Source: Hyphomicrobiaceae bacterium
GTDB taxonomy: Bacteria; Pseudomonadota; Alphaproteobacteria; Rhizobiales; Hyphomicrobiaceae
Direction of reading: 5' to 3'
Length of the DNA: 64,000 bases
Assembly: GCA_022844275.1 (NCBI GenBank)
Contig: JALHMB010000004.1
Location: 434,001-498,000, forward strand
In this document: positions 9,757-19,108 of the stretch, piece by piece
Layout of the letters: every line of letters begins with the position of its first letter
How positions within the stretch are numbered: position 1 is the first letter of the stretch
Program-made: the position numbers and the translations under genes
Notes under the pieces: model-generated
The model's input: the letters and a program-made list of their open reading frames with translations, nothing else
Database searches by the model: none
Told to the model about the DNA's origin: nothing

Positions 9757-9916
9757 AGCGTCGGACCTTAAATGCGACCCACGTCTGGGTCGATCTCAGA
9801 GTCGCATTTAAGGTCCAAAGACGCTTTAGAAGCATGGCATTATAAAGCAACATTGGACTTGAAATTCACTCGCTAACCAGCAGCGAATTGAGGTGAATTT
9901 CAAGTCCGTTGCTTTA
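9754..9916. repeat. Paired-hairpin element, type 2 (AAAGC family)
   Basis: Hairpin 1 spans 9754-9828: outer arms TAAAGCGTC/GACGCTTTA, a 3-base bulge (AAA) on the 3' arm, inner arms GGACCTTAAATGCGAC/GTCGCATTTAAGGTCC. A 14-base spacer (9829-9842) follows. Hairpin 2 spans 9843-9916: outer arms TAAAGCAAC/GTTGCTTTA, a 3-base bulge (ATT) on the 5' arm, inner arms GGACTTGAAATTCAC/GTGAATTTCAAGTCC. The bulges face the spacer, so the two modules are inverted relative to each other. The same geometry recurs with different sequence at 16.5 and 60.0 kb. It lies between two convergent genes and might also stop transcription. Confidence 0.85.
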
Positions 9917-9931
9917 GGCCGCATCCGCGCC

Positions 9932-10618
9932 TCAGTTCAGGACCTCGATCATGGCCTGGTAGTTGCGTTGTCGTGCGTGCTCCAGAGGTGTCACGCCGGA
10001 TCGGTCGCCGAGGTCCTTCCGTGCTCCCGCCTGCACCAAGGCTCTTGCCGTCGCGACGTGTCGCCGGCCACCGTCGCCAAGAACGACGGCTTCCATCAGC
10101 GCGGTCCAGCCGAGATTGTTGACGTGGTCGAGAGGCGCACCCGCTTTGATCAGCGCCTCGACGACGCCTTCGTGCCCGAGATGCGCAGCCGCAATCAGGG
10201 CCGTGCCGTCATAGCGGCTGGTAATCGCTTTTGGATTCCCGCCGAGTTCGATTGCAAGCTCGACCATACGCACATCATCCTTCACGGCGGCAATGATGAT
10301 GACGTCATAGCGGCTGTCTTCGAGCGCATTGATGTCCGCGCCGCCGGCAACCAAGACGCGCAGGAGGTCGTAGTGCGAGCCGAACGCTGCGACGTGAGCA
10401 GGTGTGCGGCCTGCGGCGTCACGCGCGTTGGCATTGGCGCCGCTTGCAAGCAGTGCCTGCACTTCCAGCACATGCCCTGCAGCGGTGGCCTTGTGTAAGC
10501 CGGTATACTGCGAGACCTCGGTAGCGCTCGGGGGTGTTTGGGCAAGAACGGCATCCGAATGTGCTGCCAGGAGAGCAATCCACACCAGGATGAAACTTCT
10601 CGTGTATGCGCAGGACAT
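9932..10618 (-). CDS. Secreted ankyrin-repeat protein
   Basis: The 228-residue product has an N-terminal signal peptide (FILVWIALLAAHSDAVLAQ) and about five ankyrin repeats: TGLHKATAAGHVLEVQALLA, RTPAHVAAFGSHYDLLRVLV, DVIIIAAVKDDVRMVELAIE, GTALIAAAHLGHEGVVEALI, WTALMEAVVLGDG, and a final partial VTPLEHARQRN. Ankyrin repeats are protein-binding scaffolds, and with the signal peptide this one should act in the periplasm. GGGAGATCAAAG precedes the ATG. No partner is obvious: it lies alone between the M81 peptidase and ppc. Single periplasmic ankyrin proteins of this size are common in alphaproteobacteria and mostly uncharacterised. Confidence 0.85.
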   Translation of the reverse strand: MSCAYTRSFILVWIALLAAHSDAVLAQTPPSATEVSQYTGLHKATAAGHVLEVQALLASGANANARDAAGRTPAHVAAFGSHYDLLRVLVAGGADINALEDSRYDVIIIAAVKDDVRMVELAIELGGNPKAITSRYDGTALIAAAHLGHEGVVEALIKAGAPLDHVNNLGWTALMEAVVLGDGGRRHVATARALVQAGARKDLGDRSGVTPLEHARQRNYQAMIEVLN

Positions 10619-10719
10619 CTTTGATCTCCCGGTCTGGTCCGGAAGTGATCCTATACCGATGGAGCTGCTGGACAGATAGTGCTTCGACGACCGCGCGCTT
10701 GCCGAGGGCGCGGAACCAG

Positions 10720-13488
10720 CTAGCCGGTATTGCGAAGGCCTGCCGCAATGCCGTTGATCGAGATGAGGATGCCGCGTTGCGCCTTCTCGTCGATCTGCCC
10801 GGCGCGCCAGCGCCGCAGCAGCTCCACCTGCAGGTGGTTGAGCGGCGCGATGTAGGCAAAGCGATGCGCAATGGATCGCGCGAGCGATGGGTTGTCGGCG
10901 AGCCGTCGGGATTCACCCGTGATGGCTTCGAGTGCCTGAACGGTCTTCGACCACTCCAGTTCGATGGCCTCGAATATGGTCTTGGCGAGCTTTTGATCGG
11001 GCACCAGCGCGGCATAGCGGCGTGCGACGGCGAGATCGGCCTTGGCCAGCACCATATCCAGATTGGACAGGATCGTTCGGAAGAACGGCCACTCGCTGTT
11101 CATGCGCCGCAAGAGCGCCAAGCGTGCATCGCCGTTCGCGGCCACGAAATCTTCGACCGCCGAGCCGAAGCCGAACCATCCGGGCAGCGTCACGCGGCTT
11201 TGTCCCCACGAGAAACCCCAGGGAATGGCGCGCAAGTCCTCGATGCGGCGATTGGCCTTTCGCGACGCCGGTCGTGAGCCGATATTGAGCTCGGCAATTT
11301 CCGAGATCGGCGTCGCCGCGAAGAAGTAGTCGGTGAAGCCGTCCGTGCCATAGACGAGCTTCCGGTAGGCCGTCATGCTGCTAACCGAGAGTTCCGCCGC
11401 GGCATCCAGGAACTCGGACGCGGGCGCTTGTCGATTTGTCAGAAGGGTTGCTTCCAGGGTCGCCGCCATGAAGGTCTCGAGATTGCGGCGGCCGATCTCC
11501 GGGTTCGCGTATTTGGCGTTGATGACTTCCCCCTGCTCGGTGACGCGGATCTGGCCCTTCACGGTGCCGGGCGGCTGCGCGAGTATGGCCTGATAGCTCG
11601 GACCACCGCCACGTCCCACCGTGCCGCCGCGCCCGTGGAAGAGCCGAAGGGCGAGGCCCGGCTTCTCGTCGAAGACTTTCCCGAGCGCGGTCGACGCGCG
11701 ATAAAGCTCCCAGTTCGCGGTGAAGTAGCCGCCGTCCTTGTTGCTGTCGGAGTAGCCGAGCATGACATCCTGGACGGCGCCGGAATTGCGCATGAGCGTC
11801 TCGACGCCCGGCAGATCGTAGAACTCGCGCATGATGGGTTCGGCAGCGCGCAGATCCTCGATGGTCTCGAAAAGCGGCACGACAATGAGATCGACCTCGG
11901 CGCGGGAGATGTCGCCTTGGGCAAGAGATCCGTGCAGCAGGCCGCATTCTTTCTGCAGGAGCAGAACTTCCAGAAGATCGCTGACGCTCTCCGTGTGGCT
12001 GATGATGTAGTGGCGGATCGCTTCGGCGCCGAAAGCTTGGCGCAACTCGCGCGCGCGCTCGAAGATGGCCAGCTCGCCTTGCGTGCTCGCGCTGTATTCG
12101 ACGCCGCGGATTTGCAGCGATCGCGGATCCTGGAGCTGCGCGAGCAGTACTGACTGTTTCCGCTCCTCGGAGAGCTCGGAATAGTTGGGCTCGATGCGGG
12201 CCGCGGCGAGCAGCTCGGCGACGACGGCTTCGTGGCGGTCGGAATTCTGCCTCAGATCGGTCGTCGCGAGATAAAAGCCGAAGACCTGAACGGCGCGGAT
12301 GAGCGGGGCGAGGCGGAAGCGGATGAGTGCGCCGCCATGATTGGCCAGGAGCGAATCGCGAATGACGATGAGATCGGCAAGGAACGTGGCAGCATCCGGA
12401 TAGGGCGCGCTCGGCGCTACTGCGTGGCGCAGTGCTTCGGCGCCGGTGAGCGCCTTGATGGTCGCAGCAAGGCGGCTGTAGATGCCCGTGAGCGCACGGC
12501 GGTAGGGCTCGTCCATCCGCCGCTGGCTGTTGTCTCCGGATCGCGCGGCAAGCTCCAGCAGTGCGGACGTCGATGGTGTCAGCACGCTCGACATCGACAG
12601 CTCGGCGCCGAGCTTGTGGGTTTCGATCAGGTAGTGGCGCAGCACCGTTTCGGCGTATCGCTTGACGGCCCAGTCGAGCGTGCCGGCATTCACGTTCGGA
12701 TTGCCGTCGCGATCCCCGCCAATCCAATTCCCCATGCGAAAGAACGATGAGACGGGGCGTCCGAGAAGCTCCTCGAGCTCCGCGTAGAGGCGCGGGATCT
12801 CGGTCAGGAACGTCGACGTGTAGTAGCTCAGCGCGTTCTCGATTTCGTCTCGCACGGTGAGCTTCTCGGTGCGCAACATCCGCGTCTGCCAGAGCTGGGC
12901 GATGCGTGCGCGCAGCCGCGCCTCGTTCTCGGATCTTTCGCGCGGCGTGCGGAGGTTCTCGCGCTCAGCCAGCAGCTCCGCGATATCGCGTTCGGCATCG
13001 AGCGTGCTCTTGCGCTGAACTTCCGTCGGATGTGCCGTCAGCACCGGCGAGACATAGCTGCCGGCGAGGGCGCGCTCGATGCGGTCGTCGGTGATGCGCG
13101 CCTCGCGCAGGCGGGTGAAACAGCGGGCGAGGCTGCCGTCCTGTGGCTCGTCCTCGATCTCATGAACGAGGCGACGGCGGACATGGTGGCGGTCCTCGGC
13201 CAGATTGGCCAGATGCGAGAAATAGCTGAAGGCACGAATGACCGACACGGTCTCCGCCGGGCTCAGCCGGCTCAGCAACGTATCGAGATTGCGCCCTGCC
13301 GCTTCGTCGGACTTGCGCTGAAAGGCGACGGAGAGGCGCCGAATGGCCTCGACGATCTCGAAGGCGTTCTCGCCATCCTGCTCTCGGACAGTGTCGCCCA
13401 GGATCTGACCGAGCAGGCGGATATCCTCCTGCAGGGGGCGATCCTTTTCCAGGAACGTCTGTTCACTATCGGAGAACGTAGCGGCCAT
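10720..13488 (-). CDS. ppc: Phosphoenolpyruvate carboxylase
   Basis: It carboxylates phosphoenolpyruvate with bicarbonate to oxaloacetate, the anaplerotic feed of the TCA cycle. The 922-residue length is typical. Both family signatures are present: [13 protein letters not shown] with catalytic His about 153, and [19 protein letters not shown] in the C-terminal half. The glycine-rich [16 protein letters not shown] loop follows, and the protein ends with the conserved [12 protein letters not shown], whose terminal NTG is characteristic. The start at 13488 has GGAG 7 bases upstream; an alternative in-frame Met 13 codons earlier adds a proline-rich extension. The gene stands alone. In a methylotroph or acetate-assimilating bacterium it would work alongside the ethylmalonyl-CoA pathway, whose mutase lies at the end of the window. 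Confidence 0.97.
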   Translation of the reverse strand: MAATFSDSEQTFLEKDRPLQEDIRLLGQILGDTVREQDGENAFEIVEAIRRLSVAFQRKSDEAAGRNLDTLLSRLSPAETVSVIRAFSYFSHLANLAEDRHHVRRRLVHEIEDEPQDGSLARCFTRLREARITDDRIERALAGSYVSPVLTAHPTEVQRKSTLDAERDIAELLAERENLRTPRERSENEARLRARIAQLWQTRMLRTEKLTVRDEIENALSYYTSTFLTEIPRLYAELEELLGRPVSSFFRMGNWIGGDRDGNPNVNAGTLDWAVKRYAETVLRHYLIETHKLGAELSMSSVLTPSTSALLELAARSGDNSQRRMDEPYRRALTGIYSRLAATIKALTGAEALRHAVAPSAPYPDAATFLADLIVIRDSLLANHGGALIRFRLAPLIRAVQVFGFYLATTDLRQNSDRHEAVVAELLAAARIEPNYSELSEERKQSVLLAQLQDPRSLQIRGVEYSASTQGELAIFERARELRQAFGAEAIRHYIISHTESVSDLLEVLLLQKECGLLHGSLAQGDISRAEVDLIVVPLFETIEDLRAAEPIMREFYDLPGVETLMRNSGAVQDVMLGYSDSNKDGGYFTANWELYRASTALGKVFDEKPGLALRLFHGRGGTVGRGGGPSYQAILAQPPGTVKGQIRVTEQGEVINAKYANPEIGRRNLETFMAATLEATLLTNRQAPASEFLDAAAELSVSSMTAYRKLVYGTDGFTDYFFAATPISEIAELNIGSRPASRKANRRIEDLRAIPWGFSWGQSRVTLPGWFGFGSAVEDFVAANGDARLALLRRMNSEWPFFRTILSNLDMVLAKADLAVARRYAALVPDQKLAKTIFEAIELEWSKTVQALEAITGESRRLADNPSLARSIAHRFAYIAPLNHLQVELLRRWRAGQIDEKAQRGILISINGIAAGLRNTG

Positions 13489-13773
13489 GGTGTCGCTCCA
13501 ACCTGGCGCCGGGGGCGTTCTGGCCACTGGCTGGGAATTGCTCCATGATCAATCAAAGTCTGTGCAATACGGCCGCCATATCAAGCACAAATACTGTGCA
13601 CGAACGGGCGATCGTGGGGCCTGCGTTCTCCGCTGAGCGTGTCCTCGGCGCGCCAGCCTCGTCCGCATCGTCAATTGAGAGGCGAGTCGGCTTGTACCGA
13701 TACCGTGCTTACGATTAATTTCCGATCGGCGACTCGGCGCAGGTCACACTGCGGCGCGAGGGGGAATTGGGGG

Positions 13774-14595
13774 ATGCGTATGAACTTGGCTCGAACGGCA
13801 TTGCTTTGCGCCCTGGCTGGCGCGGGACTCGCGTGGGGCGGGGCTCATGCTCTCGCGCAGTCGCAATGGGGGGCGGCCGGACCTGTCTTCCAGAGCGACG
13901 TCGAGCGGCGCGAGCGTGAGCTCGAGGCCCAGCGTGCTGAGCGCCGCAAGAACTATGGTCCGACGGTCTATCCCAAATTCATGGACGGCGGTGGCAAGCC
14001 GGATATCAAGCCGCAGGAGCCGCCGATTGTGTACCTCGACAAAGGCGAGGAGCCAGGCACGATCATCGTCGATACGGGCGGGCGCCAGCTCTATTACGTG
14101 CTGCCGGGCAAGAAGGCCTATGCCTATCCGATCTCCGTTGGGCGCGACGGCTTCGAGTGGACGGGGACGGAGAAGATCAGCCGTGTTGCCGACTGGCCCT
14201 CTTGGACGCCGCCGCCGGAGATGCACAAGCGCCAGCCCGGACTGCCGATCACGGTCTCGGGCGGTGTCATCAATCCGCTCGGCGCCAAGGCGCTCTACCT
14301 CGGCAGCACGATCTACCGCATCCACGGCACGAACAACGAGCGTTCGATCGGCCGCGCGTCGTCGTCGGGCTGCTTCCGGATGATGAACGAGCACGTCGTG
14401 CATCTGGCGACGATGGCCAAGGTCGGGACGACCGTGCGCGTCGTCGCGAACTACTCGGGCGCGAATACGTCAGCACCGGTATCCTCGATCTTCTCTGGCT
14501 TCGGGTTCGGCGCCAGTGACGACCCGCCGCGGAAGAAGCAGGTGAAAAGGAAGTCGGCCAAGTCCACCAAATCCGCCAGCAGCAGCAAGCAGTAG
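13774..14595 (+). CDS. L,D-transpeptidase (YkuD/ErfK family)
   Basis: The 273-residue periplasmic enzyme has a signal peptide (ALLCALAGAGLAWGGAHALAQ), a charged linker (VERRERELEAQRAERRKN), and a YkuD domain from about residue 90 (IIVDTGGRQLYYVLPGKKAY). The catalytic signature is YRIHGTNNERSIGRASSSGC, with His and Cys in the family spacing. The C-terminal tail is very basic (PRKKQVKRKSAKSTKSASSS), perhaps for cell-wall binding. Such enzymes form 3-3 peptidoglycan cross-links or attach outer-membrane proteins to the wall, which is widespread in Hyphomicrobiales. The ATG at 13774 follows a GGAATTGGGGG stretch. It converges with the amidohydrolase gene 3 bases away, so the two transcripts must overlap or terminate inside each other. 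Confidence 0.9.
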   Translation: MRMNLARTALLCALAGAGLAWGGAHALAQSQWGAAGPVFQSDVERRERELEAQRAERRKNYGPTVYPKFMDGGGKPDIKPQEPPIVYLDKGEEPGTIIVDTGGRQLYYVLPGKKAYAYPISVGRDGFEWTGTEKISRVADWPSWTPPPEMHKRQPGLPITVSGGVINPLGAKALYLGSTIYRIHGTNNERSIGRASSSGCFRMMNEHVVHLATMAKVGTTVRVVANYSGANTSAPVSSIFSGFGFGASDDPPRKKQVKRKSAKSTKSASSSKQ

Positions 14596-14598
14596 TGC

Positions 14599-16488
14599 TC
14601 ACACGGCCCAGCAGGCGCAGCCGAGCGCACCCCAGAAGCTTTTGAGATCCGCGACTGGGAGTGCGTTGGTCCACGCTGCTGCGTGATCATGACCATGGAC
14701 ACCGCACGCGTGTGCGCAGCCGCAGCTCGTGGCCGCACGTTGCTGGATCGGCTGGCTGCCACTGGATGTGGACGCACCCCATGCTCCATATCCGCCGAAC
14801 GCGCGCACAGGTGACCAGTCGGGCATGGCAGGCGGTGGTCCGCCCTCGTCGAGGCCGGCAAAGGCGCCCGCAGCATACACAACCTTGCCGCCGACGATCG
14901 TCAGCTCGGCGGTCGTGTCGACAATCTCCAGCTCCGGGCACTTGAAGTAGTCGCGGTCGGGCACCGTCAGGTCGGCGAGCTGACCGACTTCGATGCGGCC
15001 CTTCTTGCCCTCCTCGTTGGAGAACCACGTGACCTTCTCCGTCCACATGCGGAGCGCGGTCTCGCGATCGAGGCAATTGTGCTGCGGGTAGATGCGCAGG
15101 CCGCCAACGGTGCGCCCCGTCACCATCCACGCGAGCGAGACCCAGGGATTGTAGGAGGCGACGCGTGTCGCGTCTGTGCCGGCCGAGACCTTCACGCCTT
15201 TCTCGAGCATCCGCGCGATCGGCGGCGTCGCCTCGGCGGCACGGGCGCCATAGCGCTCGACGAAGAACTCGCCCTGGTAGGCCATGCGGTGCTGTACGGC
15301 GACGCCGCCACCGAGCGCCGCGACGCGATCGATCGAGCGCCCCGAGATCGTCTCGGCATGATCGAAGAACCAGTTGAGCCCCGCGAGCGGGATGTCCTTG
15401 TTGACCTTCTCGAAGACATCGAGTGCGCGCGAGATCGTCTCGTCGTACGTCGCGTGCAAGCGCCAGGGCCAGCGGTTCTCGGCCAGGATACGCACGACCG
15501 CTTCGAGATCGCCTTCCATTTCCGGCGGCATGTCCGGGCGCGGCTGGCGGAAGTCCTCGAAGTCGGCGGCGGAGAAAACGAGCATCTCGCCCGCGCCGTT
15601 GTGGCGGAAGTAGTCGTCGCCCTGCTTGTACTTCGACGTGCGTGTCCAGTTGAGGAAGTCGTCCTTCTCCTGCTTGGGTTTCTGCGTGAAGAGATTGTAG
15701 GCGAGTCGCACGGTCAACTGCCCGTCATCGGCGAGCTTCTGGATGACGGCATAGTCCTCCGGGAAGTTCTGGAAGCCGCCACCGGCATCGATCACGCTCG
15801 TGACACCAAGCCGATTGAGCTCGCGCATGAAGTGGCGCGTCGAGTTCACCTGATAGTCGAACGGGAGCTTCGGTCCCTTAGCGAGCGTCGCGTAGAGGAT
15901 GGTCGCATTGGGCTTGGCGAGCAGGAGGCCCGTCGGAATGCCGGCGGCATCGCGTACGATCTCGCCGCCGGGTGGGTTCGGTGTGTCCTTGGTGTAGCCG
16001 ACGACGCGCAGTGCCGCGCCATTGAGGATCGCGCGATCATAGAGATGCAGGATGAAGACGGGCGTATCCGGTGCTGCGGCATTGAGCTCGTCGATGGTCG
16101 GCAGGCGCTTCTCGGCGAACTGCTGCTCGGTGAAGCCGCCGACGACACGCACCCACTGCGGCGGCGGTGTGATGGCGACCTGCCGCTTCAGCATGTTCAT
16201 GGCATCGGCGAGTGAGCGCACGCCGTCCCAACGAAGCTCCATGTTGAAGTTGAGGCCGCCGCGCACGACGTGTGTGTGGTTGTCGCAAAGGCCCGGAAGG
16301 ACGCGCCGCCCCATGAGATCGACGAGCTTGGTCTGGGGCCCCGCGAGTGGGACGACGCCCTTGTCGCTGCCGACGGCCGCGAACTTCCCGTCCTTGATGG
16401 CGACCGCCGTCGCGGAAGGATTGGTGCGGTCGAGCGTGGTGATCTGCGCGTTGTGCAAGATCAAGTGGGGGGTAGGCGATGCCGCCAT
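14599..16488 (-). CDS. YtcJ-like amidohydrolase with Cys/His-rich C-terminal tail
   Basis: The 629-residue metal-dependent hydrolase belongs to the Amidohydro_3 (YtcJ/NfdA-like) group: LPGLCDNHTHVVRGGLNF near residue 70 carries the His-x-His metal pair, HATYDETISRALDVFE and FDHAETISGRS lie mid-protein, and VSAGTDATRVASYNPW gives the late Asp. Relatives act on formamides and exocyclic amide or imine bonds, and most are uncharacterised. The last ~60 residues are unusual: TSCGCAHACGVHGHDHAAAW and then LGCACWAV. That is several Cys and His residues in metal-binding spacing, after the catalytic domain ends. No signal peptide is seen. It is convergent with the L,D-transpeptidase gene, with a paired-hairpin repeat just upstream of its start. 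The substrate is unknown. Confidence 0.85.
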   Translation of the reverse strand: MAASPTPHLILHNAQITTLDRTNPSATAVAIKDGKFAAVGSDKGVVPLAGPQTKLVDLMGRRVLPGLCDNHTHVVRGGLNFNMELRWDGVRSLADAMNMLKRQVAITPPPQWVRVVGGFTEQQFAEKRLPTIDELNAAAPDTPVFILHLYDRAILNGAALRVVGYTKDTPNPPGGEIVRDAAGIPTGLLLAKPNATILYATLAKGPKLPFDYQVNSTRHFMRELNRLGVTSVIDAGGGFQNFPEDYAVIQKLADDGQLTVRLAYNLFTQKPKQEKDDFLNWTRTSKYKQGDDYFRHNGAGEMLVFSAADFEDFRQPRPDMPPEMEGDLEAVVRILAENRWPWRLHATYDETISRALDVFEKVNKDIPLAGLNWFFDHAETISGRSIDRVAALGGGVAVQHRMAYQGEFFVERYGARAAEATPPIARMLEKGVKVSAGTDATRVASYNPWVSLAWMVTGRTVGGLRIYPQHNCLDRETALRMWTEKVTWFSNEEGKKGRIEVGQLADLTVPDRDYFKCPELEIVDTTAELTIVGGKVVYAAGAFAGLDEGGPPPAMPDWSPVRAFGGYGAWGASTSSGSQPIQQRAATSCGCAHACGVHGHDHAAAWTNALPVADLKSFWGALGCACWAV

Positions 16489-16510
16489 GGTGCGCTGTTC
16501 CTTGGCTCTT

Positions 16511-16674
16511 TAGTGTGATGATCGAGAAATTCGCCAGAGCTCTCGGCTTGGTACCGAGCGAATTTCTCGATCTGAATCACACTAGCAAATCTAAGATTCT
16601 AGTGTCCCTTATGATTCCGAAGTTCGCTCGTAGCCCGCATCGAGGTAGGGCGAACTTCGGAATTGGGACACTAG
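16511..16674. repeat. Paired-hairpin element, type 1 (TAGTGT family), copy A
   Basis: Hairpin 1 (16511-16584) has outer arms TAGTGTGAT/ATCACACTA, a 3-base bulge TGA on the 3' arm and inner arms GATCGAGAAATTCGC/GCGAATTTCTCGATC. A 14-base spacer follows (16585-16598). Hairpin 2 (16599-16674) has outer arms CTAGTGTCCC/GGGACACTAG, a bulge on the 5' arm and inner arms ATTCCGAAGTTCGC/GCGAACTTCGGAAT. It is a clear homologue of the element at 59948-60112. Its right end supplies the stop codon of the MFS gene. Confidence 0.9.
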
Positions 16675-18287
16675 TGAACTTTCGGACGTGCTGCGATCAG
16701 GTGCTGGACGAAAGGCGGCTTCGTGCCCTTATGGAACTTGTGCAGGCGCTCCTGCACTTCCCGGTCGTCGGCGGTGACGCGATGGTGCTGGCGCTGGTGC
16801 TCGATCCAGGAAGAGACGAGGAAGGTCTCGATCATGCGTCCGGGTTCGGCGACGTCCTCGAACACATCCCAGTCGTAGGCGCCATCGCGCAGCCGCTCGT
16901 GGCTGAGCTCGCTGATCGCGGCGAGAAAGGCTTCGCGATCGTGGGGAGCGATTTTGTATTCGATGATGATCTGCACGGGACCGCGGTCAAGTTCCACGTC
17001 ACCGGAAAGAACAGGATCGGGCCAGTGCAGGGAGGGCGTGAGATCGATGTCGGCGCCTGTCTGCAACTTCCAGCGCATGAGCAGCGGAATGCAGGCCAGC
17101 GCCCCCGCGGCCGCAATAATATGCGCCGTCGGGAGGCCGCTGAACTTGGCCACCTGCCCCCATAGCGCGCTGCCGATCGTCATGGCGCCAAACTGCACGA
17201 TGGCGAAGACGGCGAGGCCGCGCCCCTTGACCCATCCGGGCAAGGCGACCTGGGCGGAGACATTGAGCGGCGCGAGAACGGCGATCCAGGAAATGCCGGC
17301 AATGAGCGCTGCGGCGAGGCCAACATAAGAGGATTGCGCAAGCCCGAAGAGCACGAGAGCGAGGGCCGTTCCAGACGTGGCAGCGGCGACGAGCTTGTCA
17401 GGGCCGAGCAGCGCTTTCAGGCGCGGCAGCAGGAACGCGCCGCCGACCGCACCCACGCCGATCGTGCCGAGCAGCAGGCCGTAGAGTTGCGGTCCGGTCG
17501 CGATCTGGTCGCGCGCCACGAGGGGCAACAAGGCCCAGTAGGCACTCGCAAAGACAAAGAAGCCGGCCGAGCGCACGAGCGTCGCAGTCAGGTGGCGATT
17601 GTGACGGACGTGGCGCCAGCCGATGCCGAGCGCAGAGCGAAAGCGCTCTGGCGGCAGCGCACCGGCAGCAGCTCCAACAGGGCGCCACCACCACAGCACG
17701 CCGATCACGGCGAGCGTGCTGATGGCGTTGAGCCAGAAGGGCGCGGCGAGGCCGGCAACGCCGATGACGATACCGGCGAGCGTGGGGCCGATGGCACGGC
17801 TGATGTTGATGCCGACGCTATTGAGCGAGATCGCCGCTTGCAGATCATTGCGCGGGATGAGCGATGGCACGATCGCTTGCCATGCCGGCGCAATGAGCGC
17901 CGATCCCGCTCCGACAAGGAACGTGAAGAGCAGCAGAACCCACGGTGTTACCAGATCGTACCAGACCAATAGGCCGAGTAAGGCGACGACGACCGTGACG
18001 GCGGCATTGACCGCGATGAGCAGCCAACGCCTGTCGATGATGTCGGCAAGGGCGCCGGCTGGAAGGCCGAGCAGGACAACCGGCAGCATCGTCGCCACCT
18101 GGACAAGCGAGACGATGAAGGCGTCGCTCGTCAGGCCTGCCATGAGCCAGCCGGCTGCCGCGTTCTGCATCCACGTGCCGACGTTCGACACGACCGTTGC
18201 AATCCACAGCGCCGCAAAGACGGTGTGCTTGAGCGGGGCGAGCACGGAGCCTTCTGGCTGAGCCTTGGTGCCTTCTGACGCTGCCAT
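16671..18287 (-). CDS. MFS exporter (EntS/MFS_3-like) with a C-terminal soluble domain
   Basis: The product has 538 residues. About residues 20-415 form a 12-helix MFS transporter of the MFS_3 (EntS-like) group: HTVFAALWIATVVSNVGTWM, LPAGALADIIDRRWLL with the A-loop motif, and LIPRNDLQAAISLNSVGINI. The final ~110 residues are soluble and resemble an antibiotic-biosynthesis-monooxygenase-like domain (VQIIIEYKIAPHDREAFLAA, then WDVFEDVAEPGRMIETFLVS). This fusion is common in this MFS subgroup. It probably exports a small toxic or siderophore-like compound by proton antiport. It follows the YcaC-like hydrolase by 61 bases on the same strand and so may belong to the detoxification operon. The stop codon lies inside the paired-hairpin repeat. 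Confidence 0.85.
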   Translation of the reverse strand: MAASEGTKAQPEGSVLAPLKHTVFAALWIATVVSNVGTWMQNAAAGWLMAGLTSDAFIVSLVQVATMLPVVLLGLPAGALADIIDRRWLLIAVNAAVTVVVALLGLLVWYDLVTPWVLLLFTFLVGAGSALIAPAWQAIVPSLIPRNDLQAAISLNSVGINISRAIGPTLAGIVIGVAGLAAPFWLNAISTLAVIGVLWWWRPVGAAAGALPPERFRSALGIGWRHVRHNRHLTATLVRSAGFFVFASAYWALLPLVARDQIATGPQLYGLLLGTIGVGAVGGAFLLPRLKALLGPDKLVAAATSGTALALVLFGLAQSSYVGLAAALIAGISWIAVLAPLNVSAQVALPGWVKGRGLAVFAIVQFGAMTIGSALWGQVAKFSGLPTAHIIAAAGALACIPLLMRWKLQTGADIDLTPSLHWPDPVLSGDVELDRGPVQIIIEYKIAPHDREAFLAAISELSHERLRDGAYDWDVFEDVAEPGRMIETFLVSSWIEHQRQHHRVTADDREVQERLHKFHKGTKPPFVQHLIAARPKVH

Positions 18288-18348
18288 TGCCCACCCGCCC
18301 TTCCAGAGGACCGATGGCCGTTACGGCCACCGGTCTCAGCTATCGATC

Positions 18349-19047
18349 TCAGACCTTGGCCGGGTTCGGGCCAATGCGCTCGCCATGCTTCACACGTTCC
18401 GGGGCCTTGTGGACCATCGTATAGGCGTAGTCGACGCCCATGCCATAGGCGCCCGAATGCTCCTTAACGATCGCCATAACGGCATCGTAGGTGTCCTTCC
18501 GCGCCCAGTCGCGCTGCCACTCGAGCAGAACCTGCTGCCAGGTGACGGGGACAACGCCTGCCTGGACCATGCGATCCATGGCGTACTTGTGCGCATCGAC
18601 GGACGTGCCGCCGGAGGCATCGGCGACCATGTAGATTTCATAGTCGGTATCGTTCAGACACGAGAGAGCGAACGTCATGTTGCAGACCTCTGTCCACAGG
18701 CCCGAGACGACAACTTTCTTTCTGCCCTGCGCGGCGTTCGCTGCAAGGGCATCGCGCACATTCTGGTCGTCCCAGGAATTCATCGACGTGCGCTCGAGCA
18801 GCTTGTTATCCGGGAAGACCGCGAGCAACTCGGGGTAGGTGTTGCCGGAGAAGCCATCGGTCTCCACCGTCGTAATTGTCGCCGGGATTTTGAATGCCTT
18901 TGCGGCCTTGGCCAGACCCACGACGTTGTTCTTGAGTACCTGGCGGTCGATCGATTGCACGCCGAAGGCCATCTGCGGCTGCTGGTCGATGAAAAGAACC
19001 TGGCTATTCTGCGGAGTGAGAACTTCGAGATAGGATGGTTTGGACAT
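18349..19047 (-). CDS. YcaC-like cysteine hydrolase (isochorismatase family)
   Basis: The 232-residue cytoplasmic hydrolase has the isochorismatase fold: VLFIDQQPQMAF with the catalytic Asp, ERTSMNSWDDQNV aligned with the Asn-Ala-Trp-Asp segment of E. coli YcaC, and VVSGLWTEVCNMTFAL with the nucleophilic Cys. DASGGTSVDAH and DRMVQAGVVPVTW also match YcaC. The physiological substrate of YcaC-type enzymes is not known. The gene lies 61 bases after the phospholipase/carboxylesterase gene on the same strand, so it is probably the third gene of the aromatic/quinone detoxification operon read from the divergent promoter near 20.75 kb. Confidence 0.88.
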   Translation of the reverse strand: MSKPSYLEVLTPQNSQVLFIDQQPQMAFGVQSIDRQVLKNNVVGLAKAAKAFKIPATITTVETDGFSGNTYPELLAVFPDNKLLERTSMNSWDDQNVRDALAANAAQGRKKVVVSGLWTEVCNMTFALSCLNDTDYEIYMVADASGGTSVDAHKYAMDRMVQAGVVPVTWQQVLLEWQRDWARKDTYDAVMAIVKEHSGAYGMGVDYAYTMVHKAPERVKHGERIGPNPAKV

Positions 19048-19108
19048 TGCTGCTTCTCCTTGCTGAGTGGTTGGCTGGGTGGTCGGTCGCGAACTGATGC
19101 AGGGTCAG

